Virus record (IMG/VR): IMGVR_UViG_3300047388_000165
Location: 1 to 56,053 of that record
DNA from: a virus
DNA: 56,053 nucleotides
Strand: one strand, 5' to 3'
Shown: positions 39,641 through 48,496 of the stretch, piece by piece
Numbering within the stretch: position 1 is the stretch's first letter
Layout of the letters: every line of letters begins with the position of its first letter
Notes under the pieces: generated by a model
What the model was told of the DNA's origin: nothing
The model's database searches: none
Seen by the model: only the letters and a program-made list of their open reading frames with translations
Position numbers and translations under genes: made by a program

Positions 39641-39943
39641 CTATTTTATGTCCGCAGCCGGTTGACACGCTCTCTGAAGAAAGTCTTCCAGGCGCTTAAT
39701 CGCGTCTGGAAATAAGATCGGCTGCTTGTCGGGTTCGTTAATCCAGGACCGTTTGGAGGCACGTCGATTGTAGTACTCATCCTTCCCGGAATCCGGCACC
39801 CCGCAAGTGAGAGTCTTTTTGGCATAGAGATCGCGCACCGATTGTTTATACAAACACCCGGCGCACACCGGGTCATGGCAGGAGTCCTTCTTGATAGCCG
39901 GCTCTCCACATTCACAGATGAATGGCTTTTTAGTTTGGGGCAT
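39641..39943 (-). CDS. Zinc-finger small protein, 100 aa
   Basis: ATG 39943 (MPQTKKPFICECGEPA) is chosen because the longer frame would cross the terminator at 39949. CECGEPAIKKDSCHDPVCAGC holds five cysteines that could form a zinc ribbon; a basic helical part follows. It lies between scaffold and capsid genes on the same strand. There is no ribosome binding site: the U-run of the terminator touches the ATG. Function unknown. Confidence 0.55.
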   Translation of the reverse strand: MPQTKKPFICECGEPAIKKDSCHDPVCAGCLYKQSVRDLYAKKTLTCGVPDSGKDEYYNRRASKRSWINEPDKQPILFPDAIKRLEDFLQRACQPAADIK

Positions 39944-39977
39944 AAAAAAGCCCGGTGCAACTCGTAAGCACCGGGCT
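39944..39977 (-). terminator. Leftward rho-independent terminator
   Basis: AGCCCGGTGC pairs with GCACCGGGCT (10 bp, 9-base loop), followed on the minus strand by TTTTTT. It ends the portal/scaffold transcript just before the 39943 start codon. Confidence 0.85.
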
Positions 39978-39992
39978 AACCAGAGTTCCAAA

Positions 39993-40019
39993 GGACAGGG
40001 AACAGGGGACAGGGAACAG
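39993..40019 (+). repeat. Tandem 13-mer with AAAGGACAG box
   Basis: GGACAGGGAACAG occurs twice, 14 bases apart, behind CCAAAGGACAG at 39988-39998. The plus-strand box has no gene following it. It may be a fossil or a remote copy of the early-arm leader. Confidence 0.6.
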
Positions 40020-40057
40020 TATCGCTGTGGCTACTTAAACTCACATTCAATAAAATG

Positions 40058-41380
40058 TCAACGCGCTTTCTCGCGCAACTTCTGAAACATGTTGGCCTTG
40101 GCACCACCAGGTCCCGCCGGCCCGCCAGTCGTCGCCGACCGACCCGGACCTCCCGGCGGCTCCGTGCCTTTGTATTGAGCCAGCTCTTCCTTCAGGGCTT
40201 TGTTGGCGGCGGAGAGAGACTCCACTTCGCCACGCAGTGCGCCCCATGCTGCCGCGCGGTTCCTCACTGCCGCGTGACGGCGGATCACTGAGGCGCGTTC
40301 CTCGGGCGTCAGCTTCGGATCAGCCGGGTTCTGGGAAAAGGCTTTGTCAACCAACTCGAAGCCTTTGGCGAGGCGCTGATTCCAGTGCTCATCGCCCTCG
40401 CGGGGCTTGAATAATGAACCATACTTTTCATCCTTCAGCACAGCTTCATTCTCCTGCTTCCACGTGTTCGAGATTACCTGAGACAATTCTCCCATTGCCT
40501 TCTTCTGTGCCTCAGTCTCCTGCTGCTTCTTGGTGAGGCCGGTCTTTTTGGCCTCTTCGAGCGCAGCAGCCTGCTTGTCGTAGAGTCCGCGAATCTCATT
40601 ACGGTGGGCCATGACATCGTTGGCGAATGGCCCGAAGAACTCGTCGGCCATCTGCCGGGCTTTGGCCAGCGGAGCGTTGACGATCGTCAGCAAATCGTTG
40701 GGATGAACGTCGCGCTCACCACCCTGACCATCACCCACCTTAATGTCCTTCAGCTCAGCCATGGCAACCTTCCACGCTTTGTCGTAAGGCTCGACATACT
40801 TCGCCTTGAACTCCTCGGTCTGGGAGTAGTCCACGTAGGTCATGTGCTCCTCGAGCTGCTTGGCGCGGGCCTCAGCTTTGGCCGCGCGGTCCTCAAGGGC
40901 CTTGCGATCATTCTCGGGCGTGAGTTGCTTCCGCAGCTCAGCCAGTTCCGTTTCCGCTTTGGTGGCCTTACCTTTGTAATCCTCGACCAGCTTCCACGGA
41001 TTTGGCTTTTTGCCATCCTTACTGTCAACCGCGGTTGACACCTCACCCGGCTTGGCACCCTCGGCGGGAGGGGTGGTTCCGGCTGGCGCCTCACCGGGGA
41101 CGGGTGGATCAGCCGAAGCCGGCTTTGCTGGAGCGGCAGCCGCCGGCTTGGCCGGAGGAGTGGTAGTGGATGACCGGGGTCCCCCGGTGGACTTTTCCCC
41201 CAGCTTCTCAAATAGCTTGGCCTTGGCAGCACCGGGCTTCGGTTCTGGCGTGGCGGTGGGCCGGGTTCCAGGAGTGACGTGAATCTCACCAGCCGAGGCC
41301 GGCACAGCGCTGGGTGCGCCAGCGGCGGCGGGCCGTGCGGGAGCGGCGGGTGGTACGATGGTTGGAGCTTCAGCTGGCAT
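40058..41380 (-). CDS. Probable scaffold protein, 440 aa
   Basis: Starts at 41380. The N-terminal 125 residues are Pro/Ala-rich and disordered, the middle is a long charged coiled coil (KALEDRAAKAEARAKQLEEH), and the end is GGPGGAKANMFQKLREKAR. A related peptide AAKAKLFEKLGEKS lies near residue 52, so the protein carries the same amphipathic motif at both ends. Position just before the capsid gene and this character fit a scaffold. The palindrome is read as STAVD near residue 115. Confidence 0.65.
   Translation of the reverse strand: MPAEAPTIVPPAAPARPAAAGAPSAVPASAGEIHVTPGTRPTATPEPKPGAAKAKLFEKLGEKSTGGPRSSTTTPPAKPAAAAPAKPASADPPVPGEAPAGTTPPAEGAKPGEVSTAVDSKDGKKPNPWKLVEDYKGKATKAETELAELRKQLTPENDRKALEDRAAKAEARAKQLEEHMTYVDYSQTEEFKAKYVEPYDKAWKVAMAELKDIKVGDGQGGERDVHPNDLLTIVNAPLAKARQMADEFFGPFANDVMAHRNEIRGLYDKQAAALEEAKKTGLTKKQQETEAQKKAMGELSQVISNTWKQENEAVLKDEKYGSLFKPREGDEHWNQRLAKGFELVDKAFSQNPADPKLTPEERASVIRRHAAVRNRAAAWGALRGEVESLSAANKALKEELAQYKGTEPPGGPGRSATTGGPAGPGGAKANMFQKLREKAR
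41023..41040. repeat. Dispersed palindrome, copy 8 (perfect)
   Basis: TGTCAACCGCGGTTGACA in the scaffold gene, read as STAVD on the minus strand within the disordered N-terminal part. Confidence 0.97.
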
Positions 41381-41385
41381 AAATT

Positions 41386-41706
41386 TTATTTGTGTTGGAG
41401 ATTATCGTCAGGACGGCGAATGGATGGTGTTGAGGTTTCCGAAAGGGTTCTCAGTATTTGCAGGAATTGCTGCGCCCCCTGCATCCTCAATCCAGCCGAC
41501 CCAGCACCAGTCCCGTCGGTGATATTCGAGGTAACATCGGCCTGAAACTGCAACATTGCAAAGTCACATCCACGAGTGAAGGCCACACTGTCCACCATCT
41601 GCCGGTGCTCGCCAATCCACTGGGACATCTCGACGAAGCGCTGCTTGGGGGTCTTGTTTGGATTGTATGGCGGAGCCGGCTTCGGTGGCGCTGCTTGAGG
41701 AGGCAT
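41386..41706 (-). CDS. Small virion-region protein, 106 aa
   Basis: Starts at 41706 with a Pro-rich lead (PPQAAPPKPAPPYNPN). The core RFVEMSQWIGEHRQMVDSVAFTRGC is helical; a polar tail follows. Located between scaffold and the small basic genes. No family recognised. Confidence 0.6.
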   Translation of the reverse strand: MPPQAAPPKPAPPYNPNKTPKQRFVEMSQWIGEHRQMVDSVAFTRGCDFAMLQFQADVTSNITDGTGAGSAGLRMQGAQQFLQILRTLSETSTPSIRRPDDNLQHK

Positions 41707-41709
41707 AGT

Positions 41710-41895
41710 TCAAATAATCTTGAACTTCCTTTTAGTCACTCTGTTTCGTCTTTGCAACACTTTTGTTTTGGGCATCTTCAACATTTTGTTCGCCAATTTG
41801 AACAAAGGACTGGTCTGCTTGCGCTGCATGAACGTGTGATGCGGCACTGGCGTATAACTCGGAAACTGCGGCGGAGACGGCTCCTGCTCGTTCAT
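41710..41895 (-). CDS. Small basic protein, 61 aa
   Basis: Starts at 41895, ATGA-coupled to the gene before. The C-terminal half is strongly basic (LKMPKTKVLQRRNRVTKRKFKII). May bind nucleic acid or the scaffold; no family recognised. Confidence 0.5.
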   Translation of the reverse strand: MNEQEPSPPQFPSYTPVPHHTFMQRKQTSPLFKLANKMLKMPKTKVLQRRNRVTKRKFKII

Positions 41896-42050
41896 AGGAA
41901 TCGTTGCTTGCGGTGCTTCTTGGTTGGCCGGTAGACGCCAGCCTTGCGTGAGAGCACGGTCTTGCGAGCCTTGTGCTTATTATCGAAGATGGGCGTCTGG
42001 TCCACCATCGATTGCGGCGCGTTGCCTGAGTGACTCATTCCACAGCTCAT
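41892..42050 (-). CDS. Small basic protein, 52 aa
   Basis: ATG 42050 (MSCGMSHSGNAPQSMVDQ) overlaps the ATP-grasp gene stop and its own stop overlaps the next start, so the coupling on both sides supports it. ATG 42038 is a second start. The protein is Lys/Arg-rich (NKHKARKTVLSRKAGVYRPTKK). Function unknown. Confidence 0.55.
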   Translation of the reverse strand: MSCGMSHSGNAPQSMVDQTPIFDNKHKARKTVLSRKAGVYRPTKKHRKQRFL

Positions 42051-43366
42051 AATACGACCTCCGGTTTTGGCAGTTCTTCGTCGGTAAATTCAATGCCCTC
42101 TTCTTTCGCTGTCTCTGCTTCCTTGAGCAGGTTGGCGAGCGAGTCGACATCGCACTTGATGCCGTCGGGCAACTCCTCACGATACTCCTTCAGAGCCTCG
42201 ATTGCCTCTTCTAAATCATCACCGGTCGCCACCAGCCAGCCGAGCATCGTGTGCAACGGATGTGGGGGAATGCAAATCTTGCCGCCCACTTCGCAGGCGA
42301 ACCCGCACTTCACCCACTGACGGATTTTATCTGGGACATCGATGACCAGCCACTCGTCCGCGTCACGGTCACATTTGAGTAACGCCTGCACTCCAAACTG
42401 AGCAGTCGGCTCCGGTTCCACCAGGATGCCTTGAGCGCCCTTCCACACGATCTCGCCAAGGTTGCCGAACAACTCGGTCATCACCTGTGACGGTGGGGAA
42501 GCCGCGCGACAGGTGGGATCGATGAAATAACTGTCCTCGTCCTTGATGCGAACCTCGAACGAGAAGAACCCGCGGTATCCATATTCGCCCAGAACAGGTC
42601 CAAACTTTTCCGGCACCATCCGGACGCGCTCGTCGATGTCCTGCATCTGCTGGATGGAACAGAAGTACGATTTGTCTTTGCACTCCATGCCATGCATCAC
42701 GGTCTTGGGGAACTGGCCGTTGATACAGTAGCTGTCGATGCCGTCCTCAATGTCGGTGTCGATCGAATCGAACACGTAGAAAGTGACGACGTTCTTCAGG
42801 GGGCCAAATTTGCAGGCGTAATAATCGAGCGTGCCTTCATCGTGGGACCAGTCGCGCCAGTGCAGCGTCTCCCAATCTCCGCGCCAACGGGACATCTTGA
42901 TCCACTTGTCCTCTTCATTCCGGAGATGCTCGCGGAGGGCATCCATGCCGGTGATTTTCTTGAACACGGGCACGAGCATTCCAATGTCTCCGATCTGCTC
43001 CAGGAACAGCCCGCGCTGAGTCTCCAACTCGTCGGCTCCATGATGGCCCCACACTGGAAATCCCTGCTGGATCAGCTCGCGTTGCAGGCCGGCAAATCCC
43101 ACATCCGGAAATACGAACAGGTCACAGTTGCGCTTCACCTTCCAGATGTCACCCACGCGCTCGATGTTCTTGAATCCGTCGCCGATGACCCCCTTCTCCG
43201 TCTTGGGGGCCATGTCATCCCACGGGCTCCAGTAATAAACTTTCTTGAATTGCTCTCCCAACTTTTGTGCGATGGGCAGGAACAATCCATGGTCTATTAC
43301 ACAGGCAACAACTTCTTCGACCGGCTTCATAAAATCGGAGTCCACGGGTGCGACATATCCTGCCAC
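42047..43366 (-). CDS. ATP-grasp-like enzyme (PurD-like)
   Basis: Starts at GTG 43366 with TAGGGAA upstream; ATG 43330 is a second choice. 439 aa. An N-terminal nucleotide-fold part (VIDHGLFLPIAQKLGEQFKKVYYW) is followed by an ATP-grasp-like region near 240-320 with YGYRGFFSFEVRIKDEDSYFIDPTCRAASPPSQ, which resembles PurD. An acidic C-terminal tail follows. It may join a carboxylate to an amine; the substrate is unknown. Phages carry such PurD-like proteins near virion genes. Confidence 0.55.
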   Translation of the reverse strand: MAGYVAPVDSDFMKPVEEVVACVIDHGLFLPIAQKLGEQFKKVYYWSPWDDMAPKTEKGVIGDGFKNIERVGDIWKVKRNCDLFVFPDVGFAGLQRELIQQGFPVWGHHGADELETQRGLFLEQIGDIGMLVPVFKKITGMDALREHLRNEEDKWIKMSRWRGDWETLHWRDWSHDEGTLDYYACKFGPLKNVVTFYVFDSIDTDIEDGIDSYCINGQFPKTVMHGMECKDKSYFCSIQQMQDIDERVRMVPEKFGPVLGEYGYRGFFSFEVRIKDEDSYFIDPTCRAASPPSQVMTELFGNLGEIVWKGAQGILVEPEPTAQFGVQALLKCDRDADEWLVIDVPDKIRQWVKCGFACEVGGKICIPPHPLHTMLGWLVATGDDLEEAIEALKEYREELPDGIKCDVDSLANLLKEAETAKEEGIEFTDEELPKPEVVL

Positions 43367-43475
43367 TTCCCTACAAACCAGTATTGATACTTCCCGCAGT
43401 CAAGACACAACCTTCGCGGCTTAGAGGTGCGATGGTGACCCCTCGGCCAAAAAATCCATTTGTGGAACAAGTGAA

Positions 43476-43874
43476 TCATTCAAACAGATCGAGTATGGCC
43501 TTCTCGTGTTCTATCCAGCCAACTCCCATGTGAGTGGCGGTGATGCGTTCGATGGCGGTGGCGTAGCCGTGTTCCCGGTGATAAGGAGCCTCCAAATGAT
43601 CGCCGGGCTCAGACTCGTCATCCGGGCGACGGTGCTTCTCAAAATCCATGTCGAACTTATCCACCTCTTCCTGACCAACCCCGTTGGCCATACACATCAT
43701 CACCTCAGCCAGTTCGTGAAGCGCGACGAGTTGCTGTGATTTCTCTGGCAGCTCCCGGCTAACCCTGATTCTGAGAGTTGGCTCCAGCGTTCCCGGCTCC
43801 TGCTCAAACCACCAATCACCACACGTCGGGTAGCGGTGCTGTTCGTGAGGAATAGATTCGATGAGAATTTTCAT
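43476..43874 (-). CDS. HELxE phage protein, metallopeptidase-like
   Basis: Starts at 43874. Residues about 50-60 contain ALHELAEVMMCMANG, a pattern seen in a common phage family and resembling a zinc-binding helix. A second conserved patch follows (EVDKFDMDFEKHRRPDDESEPGDHL...PYHREHGYATAIER, in separate pieces). The family's role is unknown to me; a true HExxH is not present. ATGA-coupled to the gene before. Confidence 0.55.
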   Translation of the reverse strand: MKILIESIPHEQHRYPTCGDWWFEQEPGTLEPTLRIRVSRELPEKSQQLVALHELAEVMMCMANGVGQEEVDKFDMDFEKHRRPDDESEPGDHLEAPYHREHGYATAIERITATHMGVGWIEHEKAILDLFE

Positions 43875-44038
43875 ATCAACATTTCTTCCAGTGCCGGTCC
43901 CAGTCGAGCAACTGCGATGTCCGCATCAGCGATGGCCATTTCCACCTGGGCGGGAGTGGGATTGTCGGTGCCACACAAAATCCCGAGCCGCTCGGTGAAT
44001 CGATAGCCCCACTCAGCATCCAGCTCTTGCTGCGTCAT
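43871..44038 (-). CDS. Small hypothetical protein, 55 aa
   Basis: Starts at 44038 (MTQQELDAEWGYRF), overlapping the portal stop by four bases, and its stop overlaps the next start. Helical and acidic (QVEMAIADADIAVARLGPAL). No family recognised. Confidence 0.55.
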   Translation of the reverse strand: MTQQELDAEWGYRFTERLGILCGTDNPTPAQVEMAIADADIAVARLGPALEEMLI

Positions 44039-46347
44039 TCGTCGCCTCCGTCTTTGTGATCGCCATTGAGCATCTTCAAGCGCTGCTGCGTAAGCTCGAT
44101 GCCGGCCTCGGCAGCTTTGACTTTCAGCTCCAGCTCGTGCTCCTGCTCCTTCTGCTTCATGCCCTGCTCGAACTGAATCTGGCGCTGCGCGGTCTTCTGC
44201 GCGTGACTCTGGCTGGAGAGCTTCGCCTTGGTCTGAGCCTGCAACATGGTGGCCTGAATCTTGGCCTGCGCCGCCGGATCACCCTGCTGGCCCTGCTGCT
44301 GTTGCTGCTTCTTCATCTGCTCGACCAGGCGCTGAGCCATGGCCTTCACGAGGTTCATCATCTTGCCCAGCTGATCGCCATACTGTTTGACCCGCTGCTT
44401 CTCGTTCGGGTCCTGTGCGATGATCTGGATGTGCTGCGCGATGTGGTTGGACATGTTCTGCAAGCCCTGGATGGTCTTGATATCGGCCATGCCGCCGTTG
44501 TCCTGAGCGCCTTTGATGATGTGAGCCATAGTGACCATGAGCGTGTCCACATACTCGATGTGGTTCATGCCGGTCTTGAGCGCGACGGGCAGGCCCTGCA
44601 TGAGCGTGCCGGCAGCGAGCTGCGCGTCGTGAACAGCATCGGTGATGGTGACCGGGTTCTCGGGCACCAGCTGGTCCGCGCGGGCGGCGTCGTCGGTGAT
44701 GGCGAGCGTAACGTCGTGGAGAATCTGGCGCTGCGGGCCGGGGTCATAAAGATTGCGGTATTGCATGAGCTGCTGGGCAATGCTCATCTCCAGTGTCTTG
44801 TTGCCCGCGCCCATCACGCGCTCCGGTTCAATATCCCACGCGGTGTAGTCCTCAAGATATTTCTTGGGCACTCCATTGCGAAGGCACTCCGCCTGAAACC
44901 GCACCACGTCTGCATCTCGGGAGTTGGGTTTACAAAACCTGCGGAAAATTTCTTTGTACTCGAACGTCTGGTAAGTGTACGCCTGCTGAAGCGCGATGCT
45001 CACCATGGCGGTGGCCGTCTGGGTTTCCGCCTGCACCTGGAACTTCGTCTTCTCCACGTCCGATGCTCCACTCTGGGGAGTGGTCGTGAACGTCGAAGAG
45101 TGCCGGGAAATCAAGTCCGCGATCTGAGTAATGCCCATCTCCGCCAGCTGGACGTTGGGTTGGAATCGATCTTCTGCCGGGATGAACTGCACTGACTCAT
45201 CGATGAAGCCCCGGTTGTAGAGGTCCACCTTCACCACGCGCTGCACGTCGTCCATGCTCTTCACGCGGAACAGCATCATCAACTGCTCGAAAGTTGTCTC
45301 GGTCAGTCGGCAACGCAGCCGGTTCTGGAGGTGGCAAACTGCGTATAGAAGGAAGCCAAGGGACCTGACCGAGTGATAACGGAAGGGGGCAACCGAGGAA
45401 AGGTCAGCGAACTGACAACTGAAAATCTGCTCCCGGCTGGTGGCCTTCACCGTTTCGCCTGAGTCGTATAGCCACTTGCCTTTGGCGAAGTCCATGGCCT
45501 TGTTGGCGCTCATCTCCGGAGCGACGCCGGTTGGAGCGCTCCACGTGTCGAGCACCATGCGACGGCGCCATCCACCGTTGCCACCCTGGTCCGACCAGTA
45601 CCAGAAATCGAACACGTTGATCGTGGGAACCCGGTCCCCCATGTAAAAGCCGCCATCCCCCTTGGTCCGTTCCGCCATTTTCTCCGGCGACCAAATGTCG
45701 GGGAAGTTGGAGCCGAGCAGCGCTTGTGATTCCTTGTCCACCCACTCAATGCAGGCGTCCACCAGTTTCATGTTCCAGCCCTTGTCGCGCTTCTCGCCCT
45801 TCGTCAGCTTGATTAACTCCGGCGCGGTGTAGGCCCGCATCTTGATAAAGAACGGAAGATTGCGAAACGAAAGCAAAGTGTCTGAGGGCACCAGCAAATC
45901 CTCGACGCCCATTGAGATCGGGCACCACGAGTCGCTGTTGTCCCACGAGTTCGGAGCCATCCCGTGCATGACCAGCAGCGCAAACCGGGAACGCATCGTC
46001 TCGTAATACTCGAGCGATCGCTTCATCACCCGGTTCACCGCCTTGGTCACCACCACGCTACGCTCGTTGCGCTTGTGTAGCGGACCCTGATCGGTGGTGC
46101 AGCGAAAGTAATTGCCGGGTTTCTGGAACGCCGAGGCGAACTGGGAACGCGCGTCGTGGGAGAGGGTGGTGGCTTCGAGAAAGTTGACGTTGACGTTGAT
46201 ATTGTTCTCCTCCACTTCCTCGGCGGAGTAAGGAGGAGCGCCATTGAACAGTGTGTTGATGCGAGCACGATTCTGTCCGCGGGACCAATCACCGTAACGC
46301 AACTGCCAGGCGATTGATTGAACGAGGTCGGCATCTTCGAAGCGCAT
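44035..46347 (-). CDS. Portal protein, 770 aa
   Basis: Starts at 46347 (MRFEDADLVQSIAWQLRYGDWSRG). The N-terminal part RARINTLFNGAPPYS, then NVNFLEATTLSHDARSQFASAF, and later VFDFWYWSDQGGNGGWRRRM are typical of podovirus portal or head-to-tail connector proteins. Size (770 aa) fits that class. The last 170 residues are a Gln-rich coiled coil (QMKKQQQQQGQQG). It forms the ring through which the terminase packs DNA. Confidence 0.75.
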   Translation of the reverse strand: MRFEDADLVQSIAWQLRYGDWSRGQNRARINTLFNGAPPYSAEEVEENNINVNVNFLEATTLSHDARSQFASAFQKPGNYFRCTTDQGPLHKRNERSVVVTKAVNRVMKRSLEYYETMRSRFALLVMHGMAPNSWDNSDSWCPISMGVEDLLVPSDTLLSFRNLPFFIKMRAYTAPELIKLTKGEKRDKGWNMKLVDACIEWVDKESQALLGSNFPDIWSPEKMAERTKGDGGFYMGDRVPTINVFDFWYWSDQGGNGGWRRRMVLDTWSAPTGVAPEMSANKAMDFAKGKWLYDSGETVKATSREQIFSCQFADLSSVAPFRYHSVRSLGFLLYAVCHLQNRLRCRLTETTFEQLMMLFRVKSMDDVQRVVKVDLYNRGFIDESVQFIPAEDRFQPNVQLAEMGITQIADLISRHSSTFTTTPQSGASDVEKTKFQVQAETQTATAMVSIALQQAYTYQTFEYKEIFRRFCKPNSRDADVVRFQAECLRNGVPKKYLEDYTAWDIEPERVMGAGNKTLEMSIAQQLMQYRNLYDPGPQRQILHDVTLAITDDAARADQLVPENPVTITDAVHDAQLAAGTLMQGLPVALKTGMNHIEYVDTLMVTMAHIIKGAQDNGGMADIKTIQGLQNMSNHIAQHIQIIAQDPNEKQRVKQYGDQLGKMMNLVKAMAQRLVEQMKKQQQQQGQQGDPAAQAKIQATMLQAQTKAKLSSQSHAQKTAQRQIQFEQGMKQKEQEHELELKVKAAEAGIELTQQRLKMLNGDHKDGGDE

Positions 46348-46383
46348 AATGTCGTCTTACTCGCCTTCGATGATAATTGCAAC

Positions 46384-46421
46384 CGCAAACAAAAGGCAGG
46401 CACCCGTTAGAGCGCCTGCCT
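46384..46421 (-). terminator. Leftward rho-independent terminator
   Basis: AGGCAGGC pairs with GCCTGCCT (8 bp, 12-base loop), followed on the minus strand by TTTTGTTTG. It ends the transcript from the sugar island and the 46440 gene before the portal. Confidence 0.8.
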
Positions 46422-46439
46422 GATGGTGGGTTTGATTGG

Positions 46440-46805
46440 TTACGGGGTCGGGGGAGTGGGCGTGTTCGCGGCCACTGCGGCAGCGAGCGTTGCCTTGTTT
46501 TTGTCAATCGCGTCCTTGATCGCCTGAAGTTTCACCGGGTCCGTGCCGGCGTCTTTGAGTTGCTGACTGATGTTATTCAGCAGCGTAACCACGCTGTCGA
46601 TAACTGTGGTTTCCTCCTCCACGTCTGCCTGGATGTCGTCGAGTAATGCCATAATCCGTTTCTCCATTTCTGCCAAGTCGTGTTTGGTTGCGAGTTGAGC
46701 GACTTGAAACTCAAACTGCTTTTGCAACTGGTGCCGGGCTTCCTTGAGCTCAAGCGCCAGAAGTAAAATTGCGTCGGTTAGCTGATGTGCGTGCGCGTCG
46801 TCCAT
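46440..46805 (-). CDS. Coiled-coil small protein, 121 aa
   Basis: ATG 46805 (MDDAHAHQLTDAILLLALELK) has AAGGGGGACAG upstream, so it is preferred over the longer frame, which is shadow of the transaldolase. The protein is a long helical coiled coil with a Pro/Thr tail. It sits between transaldolase and portal. Similar coiled coils are found in phages without a known role. Confidence 0.6.
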   Translation of the reverse strand: MDDAHAHQLTDAILLLALELKEARHQLQKQFEFQVAQLATKHDLAEMEKRIMALLDDIQADVEEETTVIDSVVTLLNNISQQLKDAGTDPVKLQAIKDAIDKNKATLAAAVAANTPTPPTP

Positions 46806-46857
46806 CCCGATACTGTCCCCCTTGCAGGCGAATTTGCAACTGGGATACGCTCCCCAA

Positions 46858-47580
46858 TCAAAGAGTGTAACCCGCCTCCGCAGCATCGCGGAAAAACATT
46901 TGCGCGGTCGCTATGGATAGTTGCTCAAGGTTCTGCTCCTGCATGTTGATGGCCTTTTTCAATATCTCCTCCGGAACGGTGATAATATCGCAACCGGTTT
47001 CGTTGGCCTCGTAGATGTTCAACGGCTCGCGCACGCTGGCCCAAAGCAGCTCGGTGTTGGGACGGTCGCCGAACTTCATCTTATCGACTGCATTGAACAT
47101 GAACTCCCGAGCGTGCAATCCGGTATCAGCCACCCTTCCGGCGAATATCGATATCACGGACGGCACATTGCGATGGATCGCCTTCAAGGACTCGGAGACC
47201 TGCCACAATCCCAGGACAGCAGTGACATTGACACAGACTCCGCATTCGCCCAGCTCCTTGATTAAATCGTAAGTAGGATTCCCGTTGGTGAACACCACTG
47301 GAATTTTAACGAACACGTTGTTGCCCCATTTGCTGATCTTCAATGCCTGCCTCAGCATCTCCGACGGCTCATCCGAGAACACCTCGAAGGATATTGGCTT
47401 GCGATCGACCACCTCCAGAACCTCCTTGGCAAAGCGCTCGTAATCGGTCACGCCCGCACGCCGCATCAACGTGGGATTGGTGGTGAACCCTTTTATCAAA
47501 GGGTCTTCGTTGAGCCTGATGATCGACTTCAAATCAGCCCCGTCAGCGTAAATCTTTACTTTGAGTTCGGATAATTTCAT
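46858..47580 (-). CDS. Transaldolase / TalC-family aldolase
   Basis: ATG 47580 (MKLSELKVKIYADGADL) is chosen; about 240 aa. Signatures are GFTTNPTLMRRAG at 31-43 and NNVFVKIPV at 87-95, where Lys92 is the Schiff-base lysine; Asp13 and Asn35 are also in place. The protein matches the small TalC class. KGFTTNPTLM and SFEVFSDE recall transaldolases of bacterial glycan clusters more than those of cyanophages. It transfers three-carbon units between sugar phosphates. Confidence 0.85.
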   Translation of the reverse strand: MKLSELKVKIYADGADLKSIIRLNEDPLIKGFTTNPTLMRRAGVTDYERFAKEVLEVVDRKPISFEVFSDEPSEMLRQALKISKWGNNVFVKIPVVFTNGNPTYDLIKELGECGVCVNVTAVLGLWQVSESLKAIHRNVPSVISIFAGRVADTGLHAREFMFNAVDKMKFGDRPNTELLWASVREPLNIYEANETGCDIITVPEEILKKAINMQEQNLEQLSIATAQMFFRDAAEAGYTL

Positions 47581-48245
47581 AGCGTGATGATGATAGGGTC
47601 GTTCTCGTGGGCTCGGCACTCAGCCAATATCTGCTCACGAGTGCGGCGCGTGTGGGTCCCGTGGCCACGAGCGATGTTGCGCTCACTCAATCTCGGCCCT
47701 CGGTCGCGCGTCTCCCGGTCAATCCAGAAGCACGGGTCGGAGTTGGCCCAGTGAGCGCCCTTCCATGCCGTTCCTGATGACCTCGGGTCAGTGGCCCTAT
47801 AATCGTGATTACCCGCGCCCATCTCCACGCCGGTCGGATCGAAGATGCAGGGCTTGACGTGGTCAGGGATGCCGTGCAATCGCTGGGGAACTGGGGGTAT
47901 GGTGCGATCGATGTTCTTATCGGAGTGATGGCGCCACATCCGGGTCATGGCGGAGTAGATCATCCGGTTTCCCAACATCCGTTCTTTTTCCAAAACCGAT
48001 CTCGGATTGGTTCCGTACGGATCAGGGTAGACGAACTCATCCATGTCGACCAGCACCACCCAGTCAGCCTTAGACCGGGCCAGTGCCTCGTTAATCCAGT
48101 TCATCTTCAACTCGTCATCAAACTTTCCATCCGGAAACTGCTGGGTGATGAAGGTCATGCGGTCGCACCAGGGCGAATAGTGGAGCATGAAGAGCGGAGC
48201 GAGAAACTCCTCCCGATAGAACGTGGTGATGAGTTCGATAATCAT
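47577..48245 (-). CDS. Glycosyltransferase, DMDEF type
   Basis: ATG 48245 (MIIELITTFYREEFLAP) overlaps the previous stop. 222 aa. KADWVVLVDMDEFVYPDP at about 62-80 gives the DxD-type metal motif of a GT-A glycosyltransferase (GT2/GT92-like). GAGNHDYR and the basic end support a small sugar-transferring enzyme. Next to the transaldolase by four-base overlap. Confidence 0.6.
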   Translation of the reverse strand: MIIELITTFYREEFLAPLFMLHYSPWCDRMTFITQQFPDGKFDDELKMNWINEALARSKADWVVLVDMDEFVYPDPYGTNPRSVLEKERMLGNRMIYSAMTRMWRHHSDKNIDRTIPPVPQRLHGIPDHVKPCIFDPTGVEMGAGNHDYRATDPRSSGTAWKGAHWANSDPCFWIDRETRDRGPRLSERNIARGHGTHTRRTREQILAECRAHENDPIIITL

Positions 48246-48496
48246 GGTTGTGAGCACTTGTGTCTGAGGAGTTGCAGGTCGGCGTCGTGGAGGTAGACGT
48301 GGGTGGCGGGAGGATATCCAACCGGAGCCGGCCCATCCATCAACTCCCGAAGGTTGGTGAGATTGTTGATCGCTGCGACGTTCATTGCCTGGTCAACGGT
48401 TGGGTTTATCACACACCCCGTCGCGTCCAGTTGACCAACCTGCGAGCGCAAGTCGTCTACGCGATAATCAATCCACGCTTTCGCTTGTTCGTTCAT
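48242..48496 (-). CDS. Small hypothetical protein, 84 aa
   Basis: Starts at 48496. Four-base overlaps with both neighbours. Helical, with INNLTNLRELMDGPAPVGYPPATHVYLHD. Lies between the methyltransferase and glycosyltransferase genes. No family recognised. Confidence 0.55.
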   Translation of the reverse strand: MNEQAKAWIDYRVDDLRSQVGQLDATGCVINPTVDQAMNVAAINNLTNLRELMDGPAPVGYPPATHVYLHDADLQLLRHKCSQP

